Source: Bryobacteraceae bacterium
GTDB taxonomy: Bacteria > Acidobacteriota > Terriglobia > Bryobacterales > Bryobacteraceae
NCBI GenBank assembly: GCA_041394945.1
Contig: JAWKHH010000001.1
Location: forward strand, 1,674,001-1,738,000
Direction: 5' to 3'
DNA: 64,000 nucleotides
Shown piece by piece: positions 46,301 to 54,878 of this stretch. The translations under genes were made by a program, and so were the position numbers. How positions within the stretch are numbered: position 1 is the first letter of the stretch; every line of letters starts with the position of its first letter. The notes beneath the pieces were generated by a model. That model was not told the origin of the DNA. It was given only the letters and a program-made list of their open reading frames with translations, and made no database searches.

Positions 46301-46376
46301 CTGCCGCGGCCGCCATCAGGAGGAAACCCGCCGCCTGGCTTGCCACTTGCGTGCCGCAACTCGTCCGCCTCCGCAT
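43344..46376 (-). CDS. Secreted DUF1592-type cytochrome (DUF1587/1592/1588/1585 architecture)
   Basis: This 1010-residue exported protein combines an N-terminal cytochrome-c-like domain (haem motif CIACH at 56-60 after VRPFLETY) with the DUF1587-DUF1592-DUF1588-DUF1585 series. Landmarks: RRLSNAEYDYTIRDLTGVDI at about 135, FDLANRLSYFLWSSMPDDEL at about 675, and RHYGMPPVEGDANHWVRVDD. A second haem-like motif, CAACH at 881-885, lies in HRTNPGCAACHARFDSFGLA. The end YALGRSLAFSDE and VVESIVTSRQFLN is typical. It is followed directly by its usual partner DUF1552. The family is common in planctomycetes and Bryobacterales and is thought to oxidise unknown polymers or complex organics; that role is unproven. 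Confidence 0.9.
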   Translation of the reverse strand: MRRRTSCGTQVASQAAGFLLMAAAAGLSAAPAQEVARSRLGREFATTVRPFLETYCIACHGSREPAAHLDLNRFRTMPDLMEDGRRWSQIMERLEAEDMPPKGAPKQPAVHERRAAIAWFRALRESEMRSNAGDPGMVLARRLSNAEYDYTIRDLTGVDIRPAREFPVDPANTAGFDNSGETLTMSPTLLRKYMAAARDVASHMYLKENGFAFAPHPMLVETDRDKFTVHQIVDFYHRQNIDLADYFQTAWRYRHRAAMGQPRVTLASLARQHQVSGKYLQTVWTALETGETVGPMNKLQAMWRALPGPSKGDPNAARAGCEEMRDYVARVRKKVEPRFINITAGPIGTAWQPLLIWKNTQYATHRRKFDPRQLQVEGEPLFNQKDVVEPEWDNAFGPGKTILVENEPGDADLSVPAGQRARYEAAWGRFCSVFPDMFYRESRGRNYFKTGKDEGRYLSAGFHNVMGYFRDDQPLYELLLDEAEQAELDRMWREMDFVASINIRTYVEFAKLGTRGTRDDFKDGEPEVKEIEVKEIVAEPRIRKLEAEYLQVARDGSATAIQAVKDFFDRASESIRWVEKARRDAEPGHLTALADFAAKAYRRPLAPADRDDLLSFYREAKERYGLDHEAAIREAIVLVLTSPKFSYRVDTMPGGGAIQPLSAFDLANRLSYFLWSSMPDDELRRRAAAGDLGKPEALKAQVRRMLQDTRSRALAVEFGANWLGIRDFEQIGTVDRGRFPAFSDDVRDAMFEEPMRFLLDIFRRNRRLLDLLYARDTFVNPVLARHYGMPPVEGDANHWVRVDDADRYQRGGLLAMGAFLTKNAPGLRTSPVKRGYWVATNLLGEQIPPPPPVVPELPADEAKMELPLRQMLERHRTNPGCAACHARFDSFGLAYETYDPVGKLRTQDLAGRAVDARATFPGGMEGEGLDGLREYIRGHREDDFVRGFIGKLLAYALGRSLAFSDELLIEEIRGKLGKDGCCFENVVESIVTSRQFLNKRGRDPASGTTR

Positions 46377-46390
46377 TCTTGTCAGCCCCG

Positions 46391-46396
46391 ATTATA
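46391..46396 (-). promoter_or_regulatory. Candidate -10 box before the DUF1592 gene
   Basis: A perfect TATAAT reads on the minus strand 14 bp before the DUF1592 ATG. The -35 region at 17-18 bp (GAGCAG/CGAGCA) is poor. If used, the mRNA would start only about 8 bases before the ATG, which would make the message nearly leaderless. Confidence 0.3.
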
Positions 46397-46431
46397 TCGG
46401 CGAGGGACGGCGCCTGCTCGGCGCTCAGGGT

Positions 46432-48048
46432 TCAATTTTCGAGAAAACGCTGGACCACGTTGCGCGTAATCGTCGATACGTGCTCGTCGCAGAACAGCGC
46501 TGAAACCCAGGTGATCGAACCCACCGAGAACACCGCCCCACCGCCGTTCGGCTCATGGAAGACGATCTCCGCGCCGCCGTCATCGGGATTTGTGCCCTTG
46601 GCAAGCAGTTGCGTGTTCGCCGGGGATGACCTGCTTCGTTTGTCCGTCTCGTGCCCGGAAGCGCCGCCTGGCACGCGCTCATGCAGCGTCTCCTGGCCGA
46701 ACTCGTCGCCGGCGTCGAGCCCCGTGCCGGCGAACGCCCAGTGGTCCGGATCGATAACACGATACGGCGCGGCGGTCATGATTCCCGTTTCGCTGCACAC
46801 CACGCCCAGCAGGTTCGCCTCGGATTCGCACGTGCGGTGGAATCGGCTCTCGTACTCGATCGTCCCGTCGTCGGAGCGCCCGCCCAACTCGCCGTGCAAA
46901 CTGCGCAGGTGCGAAAGGCAGCGCATGGAACCGTCCGGCAGGAAGACCACTTCACAGTTAAGGCCGTTGCCGCCGAGATACATCAGCCTGCCGCCCCGCT
47001 CAAACACCCAGGTCTTCACCCGCTGGTACATTTCTCGCGTCCAGTACTCCGGGTGCACAGCGATGATCAGAATCCGGTAGGCGTCAAGATCGAGCGTACC
47101 GTCGTGGAGATGCGCTTCGGCGTAAAGATCGTGCTCGAAGCCCTCCGCCTCGAGCCACCCATAGAGCCGCCATTCGCCCGGCGCTTGGCCGCACTGTACG
47201 CGCCCCTGCACCGGATCGGTCACTTCGCCGTCATCGAAGATGTGATTGTTCGGCTCCGGCCGGTCGAACGACAGCGGCAGAAACGCTTCGTCAGCCGGGC
47301 TCCATGTGCCAAACGGCGTGGCGTCGTGGTACCTACCAAGGTCCTGCCGGGCGTTGACCACCGGCAGGTCAGGAAGGTGATCCGCGTTGATGTAGTTGCT
47401 GCGCCCGCCGAAGTTGTTATACGCGTTCCATGTGTTCGTGGAGGCGAGCACCGCGATCTGCGCCTGCGGCGTCCGCGGCGCAACCACCCACGGCCAGGAG
47501 AACGCGCGTCCGGAAGGAGTCAGCGCCCGGACGTAATAGAGGCCGCTGCGCTCCGGGGCCGTAATCACCGGCTTGGCCGGATAACCGTTCTGATTCCATT
47601 GAACGCCGGCCTGGGTAAAGTCGCCGTCGGGCAGGATCTGACGATTGGCCTGCGGACCATGTTCATCCACCCACCCGATCATCGCCACGTACTCTTTCTT
47701 CAGGCCGTAACGCCACAAGGTGAGCTGATACTGTTCCACGGCGTGGACGCGGTACTCGGACGCCTCACCGGCGCGCGCCCACTTCGGGTACATGTAGCCG
47801 AGCAGCCCGTCGGAGAGCAGGCGCAGTTGCGGAAGTTCGGCGCCGAGTTCAATCCGTGACGCCTTCGGGCCGTAGCCCGGCTTTGACAGTGTCACCCGGT
47901 AGGGCCCCGCTGGAAGGTCGCCATGGAAGAAGCCCCGCGGCGAAGAGCGAAGCAGGGCAACGCCGCCGCCGGCGAGGGATTCGAACTCGCCGTAGACGTC
48001 GGGAAGGGCAACGTACATTTCGTCGCTTACACAGGCCAGGGGCTTCAT
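46432..48048 (-). CDS. N,N-dimethylformamidase large-subunit-like protein
   Basis: This encodes a 538-residue protein resembling the beta (large) subunit of N,N-dimethylformamidase, which contains a glutamine-amidotransferase-like fold. Diagnostic parts are TSTNTWNAYNNFGGRSNYI (read here as ASTNTWNAYNNFGGR), then GTWSPADEAFLPLSFDRPEP, then DAYRILIIAVHPEYWTREMY and FERGGRLMYLGGNGLNCEV. The small alpha subunit gene is absent. No signal peptide is seen; ATG 48048 (MKPLACVSDE) is preferred over a start 23 codons earlier that would extend into the divergent promoter. A creatininase-family gene starts 71 bp away in the opposite direction. Both act on C-N bonds, which suggests joint metabolism of an amide, but DMF itself need not be the substrate. 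Confidence 0.82.
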   Translation of the reverse strand: MKPLACVSDEMYVALPDVYGEFESLAGGGVALLRSSPRGFFHGDLPAGPYRVTLSKPGYGPKASRIELGAELPQLRLLSDGLLGYMYPKWARAGEASEYRVHAVEQYQLTLWRYGLKKEYVAMIGWVDEHGPQANRQILPDGDFTQAGVQWNQNGYPAKPVITAPERSGLYYVRALTPSGRAFSWPWVVAPRTPQAQIAVLASTNTWNAYNNFGGRSNYINADHLPDLPVVNARQDLGRYHDATPFGTWSPADEAFLPLSFDRPEPNNHIFDDGEVTDPVQGRVQCGQAPGEWRLYGWLEAEGFEHDLYAEAHLHDGTLDLDAYRILIIAVHPEYWTREMYQRVKTWVFERGGRLMYLGGNGLNCEVVFLPDGSMRCLSHLRSLHGELGGRSDDGTIEYESRFHRTCESEANLLGVVCSETGIMTAAPYRVIDPDHWAFAGTGLDAGDEFGQETLHERVPGGASGHETDKRSRSSPANTQLLAKGTNPDDGGAEIVFHEPNGGGAVFSVGSITWVSALFCDEHVSTITRNVVQRFLEN

Positions 48049-48119
48049 CGGAGGCCCAGTATTGCACAAAAATGTTGCGCAGGATCGTCGCCGTTCAGTA
48101 TCGTGGAGGATTGTCATCC

Positions 48120-48866
48120 ATGCGCCGATTCGCGGAGATGAACCGGGAGCAATTGCGCGAGTCGTCCGGCGCGTTGATCGTGCTTCCGCTCGGGGCCACT
48201 GAGCAACACGGGCCCCACCTGGCCACCGGAACCGATACCTTCACCGTGGGAGCCGTAGCCGAAGAAGCGGCTCGCATCGCGGCGTCCCGGATCCCGGTAA
48301 TCGTCGCTCCGGTGCTCCCGTTCGGCTCTTCCGATCATCACCTGATCTTCGGCGCCACGCTCTCGCTGAGCACCGAAACCTACTACCGCGTCCTGCGCGA
48401 ACTCGTCCAATCGCTGGCCACCGATGGCTTCCGCAAAGTGTTCCTCATCAACGGCCACGGCGGAAACCACGAGCTCGCCGAACTCGCCGCCCGCGATGTG
48501 GCCCTCAACCGCGCGCTGGACGTGGCAGCCGGCTCCTATTGGGCCATCGCATGGGAAGCGCTGGTTGCCGAAGGCGCGCATCTCGGGCGCCGGCTCCCGG
48601 GCCACGCCGGAGACTTCGAAACATCCATGATGCTTTCGCTCCGGCCGGATCTCGAGCCCGGTCCGTCACCGCTTCGCGACGATGCGCCCCCGCCGGACCC
48701 AAGCCGCCGCGTCGCCCCCTGGCGCACCGAGCGTCACGGCGCCTGGAAGCAGATCGATGGATACTCCGATAGCCCGGTGAACGCGTCCGCGGCGAACGGA
48801 AAACGATTCTTCGACGTCATCGTCCGCACAGTGGCGGATGCCTTCGTCGAGTTCCACCAAGGCTGA
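48120..48866 (+). CDS. Creatininase-family amidohydrolase
   Basis: This 248-residue metal-dependent hydrolase belongs to the creatininase family, which opens cyclic amides (creatinine, MftE-type peptides, FAPy amides). The metal motif PLGATEQHGPHLATGTD (about 24-39) supplies Glu28, His30 and Asp39, and INGHGGNHELAEL gives the next His. GDFETSMMLSLRPDL supplies the last Glu. ATG 48120 has GTGGAGGA upstream; an earlier frame opening is a shadow of the neighbouring gene. It is transcribed away from the dimethylformamidase-like gene and converges on an S9 peptidase gene with only 2 bp between them. Real substrate is not determined by these motifs. Confidence 0.9.
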   Translation: MRRFAEMNREQLRESSGALIVLPLGATEQHGPHLATGTDTFTVGAVAEEAARIAASRIPVIVAPVLPFGSSDHHLIFGATLSLSTETYYRVLRELVQSLATDGFRKVFLINGHGGNHELAELAARDVALNRALDVAAGSYWAIAWEALVAEGAHLGRRLPGHAGDFETSMMLSLRPDLEPGPSPLRDDAPPPDPSRRVAPWRTERHGAWKQIDGYSDSPVNASAANGKRFFDVIVRTVADAFVEFHQG

Positions 48867-48868
48867 AG

Positions 48869-50674
48869 CTACCGGAGCCGTTCGGTAAACCAGCGCAGGT
48901 TGCGCTCCATCAGGTCGCGCTGGTGCGCCGGCTCGGCGATGCCGTGACCTTCCCGCGGATACACAACATACTCCACCGGCACTTTGTGGTCTGTCAACGC
49001 CTGGTAGATCTCCGCGTTGTGGTTGATGTCGAGCCCGCCCACCTGCAGCAAGGACGGCGTGACGATATTGCGCAAACGCGATCGCGTGGAGTGGCGGTTG
49101 TAGCTCTCCGGCGCCTCCCAGGGCGTACCTCCGAAGTAAGTCCACAGGACTTCCTTGGAGCCATCGAACTCTCCGTAGTAAGTGGTCCAATCCACCGCCG
49201 GCGCGCCGATGGAGGCGGCCTTGAAGCGGTTCGTTTGCGCGATCACGGCGCCGGTGAGATAGCCGCCGTAGCTCCAGCCCATCACGCCCAGGCGATCCGG
49301 ATCGGCGATCCCTTCGCCGATCAGTTGGTCGACCCCGGACATCACGTCCTGATAGTCGCCTTCGCCCTGGGAGAGCGCGTTCTTTTGCCGGAACGCTTCG
49401 CCATAGTTGCAGGACCCGCGGAAGTTCGGCGCAAAGACGGCGATGCCCTGTTGCAGGAACACCTGCGTCGGGTAGGTACGCGGAGTGGGGAAGGCGTGGA
49501 GCGCGACGCCGGTGGGGCCGCCGTGCAGTTCCACTATCATCGGCACTCGGTTGCCGGCCGCGTACCCAACCGGCAGCCAAAGGATACCCTCGATCTCGAG
49601 TCCATCGGGGGAGCGCCATCGAACCACGCGCGAAGCGATCTCCGGCAGCGCGGCGACTCCGTCCTGAAGATGCGTGACCGGCGTTTCGATGCCATCTCGC
49701 AAACGTACGATCTCCGGTGGGCGAGTGGCGCTCGTCTTGGCGAACACCGCTGTGCGGCCATCGCGGCTGAACGTAGCCGCGCCCGCGATGCGCTCGGCGA
49801 GGACGGTGGCTTTGCCGGATTCGATGTCCTGGCTCACCAGAAGATCGGTGACGCCGCGGCCGGCCGTGTAGCGAATGGTGCGCGAGTCCGCCGACCACGA
49901 GAAGCGATTGCCTCCTCGAAACACGTCGAACGGCTGGCCGATGGTAAGGTACCGGACTTTGCCGCCGCCGGACGGAACGATGCCCACATGGCGCGCGGCG
50001 AAGTAGTTCCAGGCGCCGCCCTGCGAATGGAAAGCGATGGTGCGGCCATCGGGCGAATACGACGGCTCAGCATCGCGGCCAGTGTCGGTGACCAACGCCG
50101 TTGTTTTCCCGGTGGCGACGTCGACCTCGTACAGGTCGACGTGGAATACGTCGCTGTTCTTCGGCGAACGCTGCACGGCGCACACAACGTGCTTGCCATC
50201 GGGCGCGACGTCGTACGAGGTGATGTGCCACGCCGCGTCGCCGACTATCGCCGGATCGCCGCCTCGGACCGGCTGCCGGTAGAGGTGCATGGGGCGAAGC
50301 CGCGCGCCAGAGACGACAGGATCGGCGGGCGAACCAGCTTCCATCGCAAGGTAGAAGACGCTGTTTCCGGAGGAATCGAAGCTTAGCGAAGAAACCGCCG
50401 TCAGCGAATGGGTGATAGCGCGGCCGCCGACATAAACCTGACCTCCGGAAAGATACGCGAGGCGATCCGTGCCGGGAATCCAACGCGGCGACGAACCCTT
50501 CGCCACCGCTCGGCCTGCGCCCCCATTTATGGGCGCGTCGTAGATGTCGCCCTTGTAGACGTAGGCGAATCGCGCGCCGCTTGGATGGATTCGCGGGTCC
50601 GAGGGACTCGCGAGGCCGAACAGAGCGTCGATGGTCCAGACGGCTAATGCGAGCGCGCTAGGCAAGAATGTCAT
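48869..50674 (-). CDS. Secreted S9 family (prolyl-oligopeptidase/acylaminoacyl-type) peptidase
   Basis: This 601-residue exported serine peptidase has a signal peptide (LALAVWTIDALFGLAS) and a seven-bladed propeller with WD40/PD40-like repeats (SYSPDGRTIAFHS, RFSWSADSRTIRYTAGR). The alpha/beta-hydrolase domain follows. The nucleophile is Ser468 in GVMGWSYGGYLTG, Asp lies in QVGGLDINHN, and His577 in PREGHGIAEP. The ATG at 50674 is chosen because it begins the signal peptide; it overlaps the DUF1501 3' end by 17 bp. It is the last gene of an operon with DUF1501 and the DUF1549/1553 cytochrome, so it may process peptides released by, or matured for, that system. Confidence 0.9.
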   Translation of the reverse strand: MTFLPSALALAVWTIDALFGLASPSDPRIHPSGARFAYVYKGDIYDAPINGGAGRAVAKGSSPRWIPGTDRLAYLSGGQVYVGGRAITHSLTAVSSLSFDSSGNSVFYLAMEAGSPADPVVSGARLRPMHLYRQPVRGGDPAIVGDAAWHITSYDVAPDGKHVVCAVQRSPKNSDVFHVDLYEVDVATGKTTALVTDTGRDAEPSYSPDGRTIAFHSQGGAWNYFAARHVGIVPSGGGKVRYLTIGQPFDVFRGGNRFSWSADSRTIRYTAGRGVTDLLVSQDIESGKATVLAERIAGAATFSRDGRTAVFAKTSATRPPEIVRLRDGIETPVTHLQDGVAALPEIASRVVRWRSPDGLEIEGILWLPVGYAAGNRVPMIVELHGGPTGVALHAFPTPRTYPTQVFLQQGIAVFAPNFRGSCNYGEAFRQKNALSQGEGDYQDVMSGVDQLIGEGIADPDRLGVMGWSYGGYLTGAVIAQTNRFKAASIGAPAVDWTTYYGEFDGSKEVLWTYFGGTPWEAPESYNRHSTRSRLRNIVTPSLLQVGGLDINHNAEIYQALTDHKVPVEYVVYPREGHGIAEPAHQRDLMERNLRWFTERLR

Positions 50675-52124
50675 GAATGGGCTTGCCGTAGTCGATGTCG
50701 AGCCGCTTCCGGCCCGGCACGTCGAGACGCTTCGGATCGATGCCCAATTGATGCAGAACCGTTGCGTGGATGTCGGTGACGTAGTGCCGGTTCTCCACGG
50801 CGTGGAAGCCGATCTCGTCGGTGGCGCCGTGCACCACGCCAGCCTTGATCCCGCCGCCGGCCATCCATACCGAGAATCCGAAGGGATGATGGTCGCGGCC
50901 GTTCGAATTTTCCGCGCCCGGCGTGCGCCCGAACTCGGTAGCCCAAACAACGATCGTCTCGTCAAGCAGGCCGCGCTGCTTCAGGTCGCGCAGCAGACCG
51001 GCTATCGGCTTGTCCGTCTTTGCCGCGAGGTCCCCATGGTTGGTCTTGAGATCCTTGTGCGCATCCCAGGCATTGCCCGCTCCGCCGTGATAGATCTGCA
51101 CGAAGCGGACGCCGCGCTCGGAGAGCCGGCGCGCCGCGAGGCACACTTCGCCGAACGGCTTGCTGATGTCCTGATCGAGCCCATAGAGCCGCTTCGTTTC
51201 CTCGGACTCTTCCTTGAACTGGATCGCTTCCGGCACCGCCATCTGCATCCGGAAGGCGAGTTCGTACGACTGGATCCGCGCGCGCAGCGCGGCGTCGGCC
51301 GGGTATTCCACCGCCGAAAGGTCGTTCAGCTTGCGCAAAAACGCGAACTCGCGGCTCTGCTCCTCGGGGCTGACTCCGGCCACCGGCGAGGCGAACGGCA
51401 TCGGATTTTCCGGATTCACTTCGAGCGAAACACCGGCATGCTCCGGCCCCAGGTAGCCCGACCCATGCGTGCCGAGCCCACCGCAGCAATCACCGGGCGG
51501 CTCACCCAGCACGACGAACGACGGCAGGTTGTCGTTCAGCGACCCGAGGCCATAGTGGACCCACGAGCCGAGCGTCGGCAGATAGCCGTCGAAGATGTGG
51601 CGCCCGGTGTGGAACTGGAGAATCGCGCCGTGGTCGTTGTCGGTGGTCCACGTGGAGCGGATCAGCGAGACCTCGTGCATCATGTCGCCCATCTGTGGGA
51701 ACCAGTCGCTGACGGCAACGCCGTTCTTGCCGCGCTCCTGGAAGCCGGTCTGCATCGGATAAAGCGTCAGCTTGATCTCATGCTGGCCGGGGACGAACGC
51801 TTTCAGGTTTTCCTTGGTGAGCGGATTGTTCAGAACGTCGCGATAGGGCGTTTCCGAGAGCTGCTTGCCGGCGAACTTGTTCAGAACCGGCTTGGGGTCG
51901 AACGACTCCACGTGGCTCACGCCGCCGAGCATGAACAGCCAGATCACACGCTTCGCCTTCGGCGCATGATGCGGCTTGCCGTCCGGCGGCGCCCACACTT
52001 CATCGTTGGCTCGCGCGACACGCGGAAGCATGGAACCGAGCGCAAGGCCCGTCAGGCCGAAACAGGTGTCGGCGAGGAAGTGCCGGCGCGGCCGGCGATC
52101 CGAACAAAGGCGCGAAGGTTTCAT
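50658..52124 (-). CDS. Tat-exported DUF1501 protein
   Basis: This is a 488-residue member of DUF1501, a family with an alkaline-phosphatase/sulfatase-like fold that regularly accompanies DUF1549/DUF1553 cytochromes. A Tat-type leader (RRPRRHFLADTCFGLTGLAL) is followed by KAKRVIWLFMLGGVSHVESF near residue 58, where the family has its metal-site start. IRSTWTTDNDHGAILQFHTG at about 155 and VVWATEFGRTPGAENSNGRD with HHPFGFSVWMAGGG near residue 410 contain conserved Asp/His. The start lies 17 bp after the DUF1549 stop and its 3' end overlaps the S9 peptidase start. The molecular role is unknown in any organism, as far as I know. Confidence 0.9.
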   Translation of the reverse strand: MKPSRLCSDRRPRRHFLADTCFGLTGLALGSMLPRVARANDEVWAPPDGKPHHAPKAKRVIWLFMLGGVSHVESFDPKPVLNKFAGKQLSETPYRDVLNNPLTKENLKAFVPGQHEIKLTLYPMQTGFQERGKNGVAVSDWFPQMGDMMHEVSLIRSTWTTDNDHGAILQFHTGRHIFDGYLPTLGSWVHYGLGSLNDNLPSFVVLGEPPGDCCGGLGTHGSGYLGPEHAGVSLEVNPENPMPFASPVAGVSPEEQSREFAFLRKLNDLSAVEYPADAALRARIQSYELAFRMQMAVPEAIQFKEESEETKRLYGLDQDISKPFGEVCLAARRLSERGVRFVQIYHGGAGNAWDAHKDLKTNHGDLAAKTDKPIAGLLRDLKQRGLLDETIVVWATEFGRTPGAENSNGRDHHPFGFSVWMAGGGIKAGVVHGATDEIGFHAVENRHYVTDIHATVLHQLGIDPKRLDVPGRKRLDIDYGKPIHDILA

Positions 52125-52140
52125 CGAACGGCTCCCTTCT

Positions 52141-54714
52141 CTAGCGAATCGTCACGAAGTCATTGTGGTTGAGCAGCACGTGCACCAGGCTTTGGCGCGC
52201 GCGCGCCGCCGGATCGGCGGGCGCATCGGCTTTGCCGCGGTAGAGGGCCTCTTGTTCAGCGAGGAACTTCACGGATGCTTGCTGCTCTTCGGCCGACGGC
52301 TTGTGCCCGAGGACGCGCTCGAAGGCCGTCGCCGTGAAACCCGACCCGGCGTCGATCTGCCGCGAGATCTCCGCGGCCATCGCCTGGCTCAACCTGCTGT
52401 TCGAAAGCGCCAGCGCCTGCTGCGGCACGATGCTCTCACTGCGCTGGAAGCACTCGATCGGGCTGGCGGCGTCGAACACCCGGAGCATCTCCATTTGCAG
52501 GTCTGGGGTGTGGCGGAAGTAGAGGCTGCGGCGATACACGTCCTGCCCCTTGCTCTCGTCGATTTCCGGACCGCCCATCGTCGTATCCAGCTTGCCGGCG
52601 AGCGCCAGCAGGCTGTCGCGGACGTTCTCCGCGCTCATGCGGCGCGTGTTCATGCGCCACAGATACGTGTTGTCCGGATCCGCCTTGAGCTGCGGCGAGT
52701 CCGGCGCGTAGCCGGACGAATCGGTCCGGTACGCGCGCGATGTCATCAATAGCCGATGCATCGCCTTCATGTCCCAGCCGGTCTCCATGAACCGTACGGC
52801 CAACCAATCGAGCAGTTCCGGATGCGTGGGCGCCTTGCCGCTGCGGCCGAAATTGAACACAGTGGGAACGAGCGGCTTGCCGAAATGCCGCAGCCACATG
52901 TGATTCATGGCGACACGCGCCGTGAGCGGATTATCCGTTGACGCGATCCACCGCGCCAGCGCCAGGCGCCGTCCCGTGGAGGTCACCGGGTACTTCGTGC
53001 CGATCGGCGTGTAGCCCTCGGCAGGCTCCTTCAGCGCCTTCACGGCGGCTTCCAGCTTCGACGTCGCCGAGGCGATCTTCTTCGGATCCGTCTTCGCCTT
53101 CTCGAAATCGTACTGACCCAGGATCAACTGCGCCTCGGCCTTCAATCGGTTGGCTGAGAGTTCCTTCTCGCGAGCGGTTACGGCGAGTTGTTCCGCGTTA
53201 TCGGGTACCGGAGTCGACATCGCGGCGAGGTCGGCGGCGATGCGCGCCTCCAGCGCGGGCAGCGAGGCCTTCGCTGCTTCGAGCTTCTTCTCCGCCGCGG
53301 CGATCACCGGGTCAGGCTCCGGCTTCTCCTTCGCCTTGCGCAGTTCGGATTCGGCCTTCTCGATCTCGGCCTTCGCCTGCGCGATCAAGTCCGGTGGCAC
53401 GAAGTCCCGGCCATCGGGGAAGTACGCTTCAATCGGCAGATTCACCGGCTGCGGCTTGATGTCCACCTTGCCGAACAATACCGGAACACCTGGCTGCAGA
53501 TTCACCGACGTATCCGGGTTGGCCTCGTTGCCCCGCACGAAGCGATACGTAGGCTTGGCGGCATCGGCGTCGTAAACGCGCGGCAGACCGTCCTTCGACG
53601 TATCCGCCTCGCCGGGCACGCGATCTGTACGGACTTCGTGCGGCTCGAAAAACGCGCGGAAGCGGTAGTAGTCGGTCTGCGGGATCGGGTCGTACTTGTG
53701 GTTGTGGCACCGCGCACACTTGAGCGTCACGCCGAGGAACGCCGTGGACGTATACTCCACCGTGTCCTGCAGCCAGACGTTGCGGTTGAACATGTACCAG
53801 CTTCGGGCCAGGTAGCCCGTGGCTCGCACCGTGTCCGGATCGCCCGGCGCGACCTCATCGCCCGCCAGCATCTCGAGAATCATCTGCGAATACGGCTTGT
53901 TCGCGTTGAGCGCGGCCACCGTCCAGTCCCGCCAGCGCCAGATGTGCCGTTGCGAGTAACGCACCTGTCCGGACTTGCGGTATCCGTACCAATCCGAGTA
54001 GCGCCAGATGTCAAGCCAGTGGCGTCCCCACTGTTCGCCGTAGCGCGGTGATTCGAGCAGCCGGTCGACAAGCGCTTCGTACGCCTTCGGATCCTTGTCG
54101 GCGATGAAGGTACGAATCTCTTCGGGCGTCGGCGGCAGACCCGTGAGGTCGAGATACGCGCGCCGGATCAACGTTGCGCGATTCGCCTCCGCCAGCGGCT
54201 TCAAACCGCGCTTCTCTTGCTCGCGGGCGAGGAACGCATCCACGGGATTGCGGGACCAATCCGCTGAAGCCACGGTCGGAACGTCGGGCCTGACCGGTTT
54301 GCGGAACGCCCAATGCCTGGCCGCTTCGTTGGCGAAAGCCGCCGCTTCGTCGTCCACCTCGTCGTCGTACAGCGCGCCGCCGCGAATCCACTCGGCGAAC
54401 TTCTCGATCGCCTCGGCGGGAAGTTTCTTGCCCTGGAAGGGCATGCGCGGCTCGCTCACGTGCGCCACCAGTTTGTAGAGCTGCGATTCGGCCGGATTGC
54501 CGGGCGCCACCACCTTGCCATGCTCGCTGCCCTTGAGCAGCGCTTCCCGCGTGGAGATGTCAAACCCGCCTTGCTTCACCTTCGCGTTGTGACAGCCCAG
54601 GCAGTTCCGCGTGATCAGGGGCTTGATCTCGGTCTTGTAGAGTCCGGCCGGGCCTGCCTCCGCTGCTGCCAGCACAGCGACGGCCGCGGACAAGAATCCC
54701 ATCCGGAACACCAT
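52141..54714 (-). CDS. Secreted planctomycete-type cytochrome (PSCyt1-DUF1549-DUF1553)
   Basis: This 857-residue exported protein has a signal peptide (GFLSAAVAVLAAAEAG) and a PSCyt1 domain with haem motif CLGCH (38-42). DUF1549 (about 135-345) contains RNPVDAFLAREQEKRGLKPL and a second haem motif CARCH (333-337), in KCARCHNHKYDPIPQTDYY. A helical, charged coiled-coil-like insert follows (about 430-540, many Glu/Lys/Ala). DUF1553 closes the protein (RLALARWIASTDNPLTARVA, then MNHMWLRHFGKPLV and LRVFDAASPIECFQRSESIV). DUF1501 and an S9 peptidase gene follow on the same strand. The protein is likely an electron-transfer oxidase working on external polymers, but its substrate is unknown. Confidence 0.92.
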   Translation of the reverse strand: MVFRMGFLSAAVAVLAAAEAGPAGLYKTEIKPLITRNCLGCHNAKVKQGGFDISTREALLKGSEHGKVVAPGNPAESQLYKLVAHVSEPRMPFQGKKLPAEAIEKFAEWIRGGALYDDEVDDEAAAFANEAARHWAFRKPVRPDVPTVASADWSRNPVDAFLAREQEKRGLKPLAEANRATLIRRAYLDLTGLPPTPEEIRTFIADKDPKAYEALVDRLLESPRYGEQWGRHWLDIWRYSDWYGYRKSGQVRYSQRHIWRWRDWTVAALNANKPYSQMILEMLAGDEVAPGDPDTVRATGYLARSWYMFNRNVWLQDTVEYTSTAFLGVTLKCARCHNHKYDPIPQTDYYRFRAFFEPHEVRTDRVPGEADTSKDGLPRVYDADAAKPTYRFVRGNEANPDTSVNLQPGVPVLFGKVDIKPQPVNLPIEAYFPDGRDFVPPDLIAQAKAEIEKAESELRKAKEKPEPDPVIAAAEKKLEAAKASLPALEARIAADLAAMSTPVPDNAEQLAVTAREKELSANRLKAEAQLILGQYDFEKAKTDPKKIASATSKLEAAVKALKEPAEGYTPIGTKYPVTSTGRRLALARWIASTDNPLTARVAMNHMWLRHFGKPLVPTVFNFGRSGKAPTHPELLDWLAVRFMETGWDMKAMHRLLMTSRAYRTDSSGYAPDSPQLKADPDNTYLWRMNTRRMSAENVRDSLLALAGKLDTTMGGPEIDESKGQDVYRRSLYFRHTPDLQMEMLRVFDAASPIECFQRSESIVPQQALALSNSRLSQAMAAEISRQIDAGSGFTATAFERVLGHKPSAEEQQASVKFLAEQEALYRGKADAPADPAARARQSLVHVLLNHNDFVTIR

Positions 54715-54878
54715 GATTCCTTGAGTTTATCAGCGCAAAAGGCGCTCGAACCCGCGCGTCCAGCCTTTCGGACGCTTTGACCGCCATGGCCGCCGCAACG
54801 GAAATCTACCTCTCGTTACAGAACCGCAGCGGCCGTAACGCGGGGGATACCAAGGGGACGGCGAGCCTGCTGGTCTGG
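54715..54878. other. Intergenic gap before the cytochrome gene
   Basis: This 164-bp gap separates two minus-strand genes. It holds an inverted repeat CGTTAC ... GTAACG with a 15-bp spacer and a short hairpin CGTCC ... GGACG. A GATAAA at 11-16 bp before the cytochrome ATG could be a -10 box but has no convincing -35 box. No gene is seen. Confidence 0.4.

Noticed and set aside
44400..46469. Plus-strand frame of 689 codons opposite the DUF1592 gene
   Set aside because: No recognisable motif. The minus strand encodes the full DUF1592 architecture with two haem motifs.
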